Positions 6,709 through 11,709 of a stretch of DNA of 11,709 nucleotides are shown in pieces. Source of the stretch: DATLYF01 sp035575095. Lineage in GTDB: Bacteria > Pseudomonadota > Gammaproteobacteria > Competibacterales > Competibacteraceae. The notes beneath the pieces were generated by a model that did not search any database, had not been told where the DNA came from, and saw nothing but the letters and a program-made list of their open reading frames with translations. The translations under genes were made by a program, and so were the position numbers. The stretch covers positions 1 through 11,709 of the forward strand of contig DATLYF010000124.1 of the NCBI GenBank assembly GCA_035575095.1, in the 5' to 3' direction. Position 1 is the first letter of the stretch. Each line of letters starts with the position of its first letter.

Positions 6709-7659
6709 GTGCTGCTGCGCTTGATCGCGCAACGCGCGGGGCTGGGGCTGCTCACTCTGCTGGCAGTTTCGGTGCTGATCTTCGCCGGCACCGAGATCCT
6801 GCCCGGCGACGTGGCCACCGCCATTCTCGGCCAGTCCGCCACCCCGGAGACGGTGGCGGCGATCCGCGCTTCCCTGGGGCTGGACCGGCCGGCGCCGGTG
6901 CGCTACTGGGAGTGGCTAACCGGGGTACTGCAGGGCGAGCTCGGCGTGTCGCTCGCCAACGGCCGCGACATCGCCGAGGAAATCGCCCCGCGCCTGGGCA
7001 ATACCCTGTTCCTCGCCGGCTATGCGGCGCTGGTGGCGGTGCCGCTGTCGCTCCTGCTCGGTGTGCTCAGCGCCATCCACGAGAACAGCCTGTTCGATCG
7101 CGCCATTAACGTGCTCACCCTGATCAGCATCTCGGTGCCGGAGTTCTTCATCGGCTATGTGCTGATCATCGTCTTTGCGGTGCAGCTCGGCTGGCTGCCG
7201 AGTCTCGCCTCAGTGCATGCCGGCATGGACTTGGGCGAGCGCATCTACGCTACCACCCTGCCGGCGCTGACCCTGGTGCTGGTAGTGGTGGCGCACATGA
7301 TGCGCATGACCCGCGCCTCGGTGATCGCGCTGATGGCCAGTCCCTACATCGAGATGGCCTACCTCAAGGGGTTGCCGCGTTGGCGCATCGTGGTGCGCCA
7401 CGCCCTGCCCAATGCGCTGGCGCCCATCATCAACGTGGTCGCACTCAATCTGGCCTATCTGGTGGTGGGGGTGATCGTGGTCGAGGTGGTGTTCGTCTAC
7501 CCCGGGGTGGGGCAGCTCATGGTCGATGCCGTGGCCAAGCGCGACCTGCCGGTGGTGCAGGCCTGCGGCCTGCTGTTCGCCGGCACCTTCGTTGCCCTCA
7601 ACACCCTGGCCGACCTGCTGGCCATCGTCAGCAACCCCCGGCTACGCTTTCCGAGGTGA
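6709..7659 (+). CDS. ABC transporter permease, DppB/OppB type
   Basis: This 316-residue inner-membrane protein is one of two subunits forming the transport channel. Hydrophobic segments lie at about 8-26, 100-125, 130-160, 180-205, 240-270 and 285-310, matching the six helices of DppB-type permeases. The N-terminal region has the family sequence GLDRPAPVRYWEWL before the second helix. The cytoplasmic EAA-type loop that contacts the ATPase is at about 213-240 (YLKGLPRWRIVVRHALPNAL). Translation starts at GTG 6709, just after a G-rich stretch (AGGGGGGAG) that overlaps the end of the previous gene's stop region; the gap is 10 bases, so coupling is likely. Length is typical of the family and nothing is missing. 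Confidence 0.93.
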   Translation: MLLRLIAQRAGLGLLTLLAVSVLIFAGTEILPGDVATAILGQSATPETVAAIRASLGLDRPAPVRYWEWLTGVLQGELGVSLANGRDIAEEIAPRLGNTLFLAGYAALVAVPLSLLLGVLSAIHENSLFDRAINVLTLISISVPEFFIGYVLIIVFAVQLGWLPSLASVHAGMDLGERIYATTLPALTLVLVVVAHMMRMTRASVIALMASPYIEMAYLKGLPRWRIVVRHALPNALAPIINVVALNLAYLVVGVIVVEVVFVYPGVGQLMVDAVAKRDLPVVQACGLLFAGTFVALNTLADLLAIVSNPRLRFPR

Positions 7660-7664
7660 GCGGC

Positions 7665-8495
7665 ATGCGGCTCGTTTCCTCCATGCCCTGGAGTGCCCGC
7701 ATCGGGCTTCTCATCATCGTCCTCAACCTCGGCGGCGCCCTGTTCGCGCCCTGGCTCGCCCCTTACGGCGAGGCCGAGCTGGTGGGCGATGTCTGGGCCG
7801 AGCCGAGTGCCCAGTTCTGGCTGGGCACCGACAGCCTGGGCCGCGACATGCTCTCGCGCATCCTCTACGGTGCCCGCACCACTATCGGCATTGCGCTGCT
7901 CATTACCGTGCTGTCCTTCGCCCTCGGCATCCTCGGCGGTTTCGCCGCGGCGGTGTTGGGTCGCACGGTGGACATGGTGCTGTCGCGCATCGTCGACACG
8001 CTCATGGCCATCCCGGTGCTGATCTTTGCCCTGCTCATCCTCTCGGTGTTGGGCACTTCCATCCCGGTGCTCATCGGCACCATCGCCGTGCTCGACTCCA
8101 CCCGGGTATTCCGCCTAAGCCGCGCCGTGGCCATGAACATCGTGGTGCAGGATTTCGTTGAGGTGGCGCGGCTGCGCGGCGAGGGGCTGTGGTGGATCAT
8201 GCGCCGCGAGGTGCTGCCCAACGCCGTGCCGCCGCTGGTGGCGGAATTCGGCCTGCGCTTCTGCTTTACCTTTTTGTTCATCGCCGCGCTCAGCTTCCTC
8301 GGTCTGGGCATCCAGCCCCCCTACGCCGACTGGGGCGGCATGGTGCGCGACAATGCCCAGGCCATCAACTTCGGCGGCATCGCCCCGCTGTTTCCGGCCG
8401 CCGCCATCGCACTGCTCACGGTGGGCGTCAATCTGGTGGTGGACTGGCTGCTGTCGGTGCACGCCCGGCCCCAGGGCGCGCAGGTGGAGTTCTAA
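7665..8495 (+). CDS. ABC transporter permease, DppC/OppC type
   Basis: This 276-residue inner-membrane protein pairs with the upstream DppB-like subunit. It has an N-terminal membrane helix (about 10-32), then the periplasmic segment with FWLGTDSLGRDMLSRILYGA, a hallmark of DppC permeases, then five further helices. The EAA-type cytoplasmic loop lies at about 165-190 (VEVARLRGEGLWWIMRREVLP). The open frame extends far upstream to 7380, but that part is antilogous sequence inside the previous gene. The ATG at 7665 is chosen because GAGGTGA (7653-7659) precedes it by 5 bases and the N-terminus then begins as expected for the family. The gap to the previous stop is 5 bases and to the following ATPase start only 2 bases. 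Confidence 0.93.
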   Translation: MRLVSSMPWSARIGLLIIVLNLGGALFAPWLAPYGEAELVGDVWAEPSAQFWLGTDSLGRDMLSRILYGARTTIGIALLITVLSFALGILGGFAAAVLGRTVDMVLSRIVDTLMAIPVLIFALLILSVLGTSIPVLIGTIAVLDSTRVFRLSRAVAMNIVVQDFVEVARLRGEGLWWIMRREVLPNAVPPLVAEFGLRFCFTFLFIAALSFLGLGIQPPYADWGGMVRDNAQAINFGGIAPLFPAAAIALLTVGVNLVVDWLLSVHARPQGAQVEF

Positions 8496-8497
8496 AG

Positions 8498-10135
8498 ATG
8501 AACACCCAAGACGAAATCCTGCGCATCGAAAAACTGCGCATCGAGGCGGCCAACGGCAACGTGCTGGTGGACGGGGTGGATCTGGAGCTCAGGCGCGGCG
8601 AGGTGTTGGGGCTGATCGGCGAGTCCGGCGCCGGCAAGTCGACCATCGGCCTGGCGGCGATGAGCTATGCTCGTCCGGGCTGTCGTATCAGCGGCGGGCG
8701 TGTTCTCATCGACGGCATCGACGTGCGCACCCTCGGTGCTGCCGGCCGCCGCGACCTGCGCGGGCGGCGCATTGCTTACATCGCCCAGAGCGCGGCGGCG
8801 GCCTTCAACCCGGCGCTGACCCTCTACGACCAGGTGTGCGAGGGGCCGCTCTACCACGGTCTGATGAGCAAGGAGGAGGCGCGGGCCTGGGCGGTGGAGC
8901 TGTTCACCGCCCTCGACCTGCCGTCGCCGCGGACCTTCGGCGAGCGCTACCCGCATCAGGTGTCCGGCGGCCAGTTGCAGCGCGCCATGGCGGCCATGGC
9001 CATGTCCTGCAAGCCGGACATCCTGGTGCTGGATGAGCCGACCACGGCGCTGGACGTGACCACCCAGATCGAGGTGCTGGCGCTGCTGCGCAAGCTGATC
9101 CGCGACTACCGCACCGCGGCCCTGTACATCAGCCACGACCTGGCAGTGGTGGCCCAGGTCGCCCAGCGCATCATGGTGCTGCGCCACGGCAAGCTGGTGG
9201 AGGCGGGGGAGGCCGGGCAGATCCTCGAACGGCCGCGCATGGACTACACCCAGCGGCTGGTCGCCGAGCGCGCCGGCGCCGGGCAGTGGGCCGAGGCGCC
9301 GCCGCGCAGCGGGGCCCGACCGCTGCTGACGCTGGCCGGGATACGCGCCGCCTATGGTCCGGTGGAGGTGATCCGCGGCGTCGACCTGGAGGTCTACCGC
9401 GGCGAAACGGTGGCGGTGGTGGGCGAGTCGGGAAGCGGCAAGAGCACCCTGGCGCGGGTCATCGTCGGCCTGCTGCCGCGCAAGGCCGGCGAGATCCGCT
9501 TCCAGAGCGAGCTGCTGCCGGCGGCCCTGGCCCAGCGTAGTCGCGAGCAGCTGCGCCGCATCCAGCTCATCTACCAGTTACCCGACGTAGCCCTCAACCC
9601 GCGCCAGACCCTGCTCGAGATCATCGGCCGTCCGGTGGCGTTCTACTTCGGCCGCTCCCGCGAAGAGGTGAGGGCACGGGTGCTGGAGCTGTTGCGTCTG
9701 ACCGGTCTGCCGGCGGATTTCATCGAGCGCTATCCGCCCCAGCTCTCCGGCGGCCAGAAGCAGCGCGTGTGCATTGCCCGGGCGCTGGCCGCCGAACCGG
9801 ATCTGGTGATCTGCGACGAGGTCACCTCGGCTCTCGACCCGCTGGTGGCCGAAGAGATCCTCAGGCTGCTCCGGCGCTTGCAGGAGGAACTGGGGCTGGC
9901 CTACGTGTTCATCACCCACGATCTGGGCACGGTCAAGCGCATCGCGCACCGCACCGCGGTGATGCTGCGTGGCGAGCTGGTGGCCGAGGGCCCGACCCCC
10001 CAGGTGTTCGCTCCGCCCTTCCATCCCTATACCGAGAAGCTGCTGTCCTCGGTGCCGGAGATGCGTCGCGACTGGCTCGATCAGGTGCTGGCGCGGCGCG
10101 GCGGGGGGCAGGCGCTGATGGCGGAGAGTGGCTGA
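8498..10135 (+). CDS. Fused double ABC ATPase of the peptide-type transporter (DppD-DppF fusion)
   Basis: One 545-residue polypeptide supplies both ATPase subunits. Half 1 has Walker A GESGAGKST (41-49), signature SGGQL (156-160), Walker B ending in LDE (174-180) and switch H213. Half 2 has Walker A GESGSGKST (309-317), signature SGGQK (417-421), Walker B ending in CDE (435-441) and switch H474. A linker at about 250-280 joins them. The oligopeptide-type C-terminal sequence HPYTEKLLSSVPE is present in half 2, while the equivalent in half 1 is shortened to MDYTQRLV. All catalytic residues look intact in both halves, so both nucleotide sites should work. Similar fusions are known (YejF, GsiA). 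The frame is open upstream to 8189, but ATG 8498 is chosen for its position 2 bases after the permease stop, with GGAG at 8485-8488. Confidence 0.94.
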   Translation: MNTQDEILRIEKLRIEAANGNVLVDGVDLELRRGEVLGLIGESGAGKSTIGLAAMSYARPGCRISGGRVLIDGIDVRTLGAAGRRDLRGRRIAYIAQSAAAAFNPALTLYDQVCEGPLYHGLMSKEEARAWAVELFTALDLPSPRTFGERYPHQVSGGQLQRAMAAMAMSCKPDILVLDEPTTALDVTTQIEVLALLRKLIRDYRTAALYISHDLAVVAQVAQRIMVLRHGKLVEAGEAGQILERPRMDYTQRLVAERAGAGQWAEAPPRSGARPLLTLAGIRAAYGPVEVIRGVDLEVYRGETVAVVGESGSGKSTLARVIVGLLPRKAGEIRFQSELLPAALAQRSREQLRRIQLIYQLPDVALNPRQTLLEIIGRPVAFYFGRSREEVRARVLELLRLTGLPADFIERYPPQLSGGQKQRVCIARALAAEPDLVICDEVTSALDPLVAEEILRLLRRLQEELGLAYVFITHDLGTVKRIAHRTAVMLRGELVAEGPTPQVFAPPFHPYTEKLLSSVPEMRRDWLDQVLARRGGGQALMAESG

Positions 10136-10175
10136 GCGCGCATTCCCGCGACCGCTTGCAGAACAAGGAAAATCC

Positions 10176-11709
10176 ATGACCGTCCGCACCGACTTCCCCC
10201 ATTCCGTCCGCGTCATCGAGCATCTGTGGATACCGCTGTCTGACGGCTGCCGCCTGGCTGCCCGGCTGTGGCTGCCGGAGGATGCCGAGCAGCACCCGGT
10301 GCCGGCCATCCTGGAGTACATCCCCTACCGCAAGCGCGACGGCACCCGTGCCCGCGACGAGCCCATGCACCACTGGTTCGCTGGCCACGGCTACGCCGCC
10401 ATCCGCGTCGATCTGCGCGGTTCCGGCGAGTCCGACGGACTGCTTGCGGATGAGTATCTGAAGCAGGAGCAGGACGACGCCCTGGAGGTGATCGCCTGGC
10501 TCGCACGCCAGCCCTGGTGCAGCGGGGCGGTGGGCATGATGGGCAAGTCCTGGGGTGGCTTCAATGCGTTGCAGGTGGCGGCGCGCCGGCCGCCGGCGCT
10601 CAAGGCCATCATCACCGTCTGCTCGACCGATGACCGCTACGCCGACGACATCCACTACATGGGCGGCTGCCTGCTCAACGACAATCTGTGGTGGGGCAGC
10701 ATCATGCTCGCCTACCAGGCGCGGCCGGCCGACCCGCTGCTGGTCGGGGAGAGCTGGCGCGGCCAGTGGCAAGAACGGCTGGAGCGGCTGCCCTTCTTTC
10801 CGGCCCTGTGGCTCGCCCACCAGCGCCGCGACGATTACTGGAAGCACGGCTCGGTGTGCGAGGACTGGAACGCCATCCAGTGCCCGGTCTACGCCGTGGG
10901 CGGCTGGACCGACAGCTACAGCAACGCCATCCCACGCCTGCTGGCCGGCCTCGGCGTGCCACGCAAGGGGCTGATCGGCCCCTGGGCCCACATCTACCCC
11001 CAGGACGGTGCGCCGGGGCCGGCCATCGGCTTTTTGCAGGAGGCGCTGCGCTGGTGGGATCACTGGCTCAAGGGTCTCGACACCGGCATCATGGCCGAGC
11101 CCATGCTGCGGGTCTGGCTGGAGGACTATGCCGCGCCCAGCGGCTGGCGTGCCGAGACGCCGGGGCGCTGGGTGGCCGAGCCGTGCTGGCCCAGCCCGCA
11201 CATCGAAACCCGCGAACTGTACCTGAACGCCGCCGCTCTGGCGGCGCAGCCGGGCGCGGAACAGGCGCTCACCATCCGCTCCCCGCAGCACACCGGCGCT
11301 GCCGTGGGCGAATGGATGGGCACCGGCGTGCCCAGCGAACTGCCCGGCGACCAGCGCATGGACGATGGCTATTCCCTGGTGTTCGACAGCGCGCCGCTGG
11401 CCGAGCGCCTGGAGATCCTCGGCGCCCCCGAGCTCGTCCTGGAGTTCGCCGCCGACGCGCCGCTGGCGCAGCTCGCCGTGCGCCTGTGCGATGTGGCCGC
11501 CGACGGCGCCTCGGCCCGGGTCAGCTACGGCGTGTTTAACCTCACTCATCGCGACAGCCACGCCGACCCCACTGCCCTGGAGCCGGGGCGGCGCTACCGC
11601 GCGGTGTTCCGCCTCAACGACTGCGCCCATGCCTTCCCCGCCGGGCACCGCTTGCGCCTGGCCCTGTCCACCGCCTACTGGCCGCTGGTGTGGCCTGCGC
11701 CCTACGCCG
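10176..11709 (+). CDS. CocE/NonD-type serine hydrolase (peptidase S15 superfamily), 3' end outside the window
   Basis: The frame is open from this ATG to the window end (511 codons visible; relatives of this type are often 550-680 residues). AAGGA at 10165-10169 gives a 6-base spacing. The alpha/beta-hydrolase core shows the nucleophile elbow GKSWGG with S125, probable acid D246 in GGWTDSYSN, and H272 in GPWAHIYP. Y51 in EYIPYRKRD matches the oxyanion tyrosine position of CocE. The jelly-roll C-terminal domain begins at about residue 310 (WLKGLDTGIMAEPMLRVWLEDY). Family members cleave esters or amides: cocaine esterase, glutaryl-7-ACA acylase, Xaa-Pro dipeptidyl peptidase. There is no signal peptide, so it acts in the cytoplasm. 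It is 40 bases after the ATPase gene and probably in the same operon, so it may process the imported compound. Family is firm; substrate unknown. Confidence 0.93.
   Translation, partial: MTVRTDFPHSVRVIEHLWIPLSDGCRLAARLWLPEDAEQHPVPAILEYIPYRKRDGTRARDEPMHHWFAGHGYAAIRVDLRGSGESDGLLADEYLKQEQDDALEVIAWLARQPWCSGAVGMMGKSWGGFNALQVAARRPPALKAIITVCSTDDRYADDIHYMGGCLLNDNLWWGSIMLAYQARPADPLLVGESWRGQWQERLERLPFFPALWLAHQRRDDYWKHGSVCEDWNAIQCPVYAVGGWTDSYSNAIPRLLAGLGVPRKGLIGPWAHIYPQDGAPGPAIGFLQEALRWWDHWLKGLDTGIMAEPMLRVWLEDYAAPSGWRAETPGRWVAEPCWPSPHIETRELYLNAAALAAQPGAEQALTIRSPQHTGAAVGEWMGTGVPSELPGDQRMDDGYSLVFDSAPLAERLEILGAPELVLEFAADAPLAQLAVRLCDVAADGASARVSYGVFNLTHRDSHADPTALEPGRRYRAVFRLNDCAHAFPAGHRLRLALSTAYWPLVWPAPYA

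Noticed and set aside
4725..6842. A 705-codon open frame on the - strand covering the solute-binding protein gene
   Set aside because: It is antisense to a clear binding-protein gene. Its product is rich in Val, Gly, His and Leu without any recognisable motif, as expected for a shadow frame in GC-rich DNA.
7380..7664. Upstream extension of the second permease frame
   Set aside because: The added residues are Gly/Arg/Ala-rich, overlap the first permease gene in another frame, and the ATG at 7665 has a good ribosome binding site.
8189..8497. Upstream extension of the ATPase frame
   Set aside because: It overlaps the second permease and has no family similarity; ABC family sequence begins right after the ATG at 8498.
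9933..11648. A 571-codon open frame on the - strand over the ATPase end and hydrolase
   Set aside because: It overlaps two well-supported genes on the + strand, has no family motif, and the + strand hydrolase frame contains all catalytic residues.

Overview
This is a GC-rich chromosomal window in which every confident gene lies on the + strand. The gene types and codon use suggest a Pseudomonadota bacterium, probably a gammaproteobacterium. The Prc protease is close in length and layout to the Pseudomonas/E. coli type, and there is a Tat-dependent peptide-type binding protein. The exact genus cannot be fixed from the sequence alone. No rRNA, tRNA, CRISPR array, intact insertion sequence or phage gene was seen.

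Left part (1-2598). A promoter-like region (1-200) precedes an unusual response regulator. It has a standard receiver domain, a Pro/Ala linker, a long Ala-rich helical region containing an eight-residue repeat, and a C-terminal membrane segment. A hairpin terminator follows. The 370-base gap after it holds what looks like a frameshifted remnant of a gene on the - strand. Next comes a NYN-domain putative ribonuclease whose C-terminal third resembles a divergent cold-shock (OB-fold) RNA-binding domain.

Middle (2659-5105). A complete periplasmic tail-specific protease (Prc/Tsp) starts 60 bases after the NYN gene. A 341-base non-coding region follows, with a perfect 18-bp palindrome, a second hairpin and the likely promoter of the next operon.

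Right part (5106-11709). This is a compact transport operon in the order: Tat-exported solute-binding protein, two inner-membrane permeases, one double ATPase made of two fused ABC domains, and then a CocE/NonD-type serine hydrolase cut by the window end. The gaps are 10, 5, 2 and 40 bases. The hydrolase has no signal peptide. The simplest reading is that the transporter brings in a peptide-like, amide or ester compound and the cytoplasmic hydrolase cleaves it. The actual substrate cannot be read from the sequence.

The most unusual items are the membrane-tethered octad-repeat response regulator, the NYN/cold-shock-like fusion, and the transporter-hydrolase operon with its unexplained palindrome.
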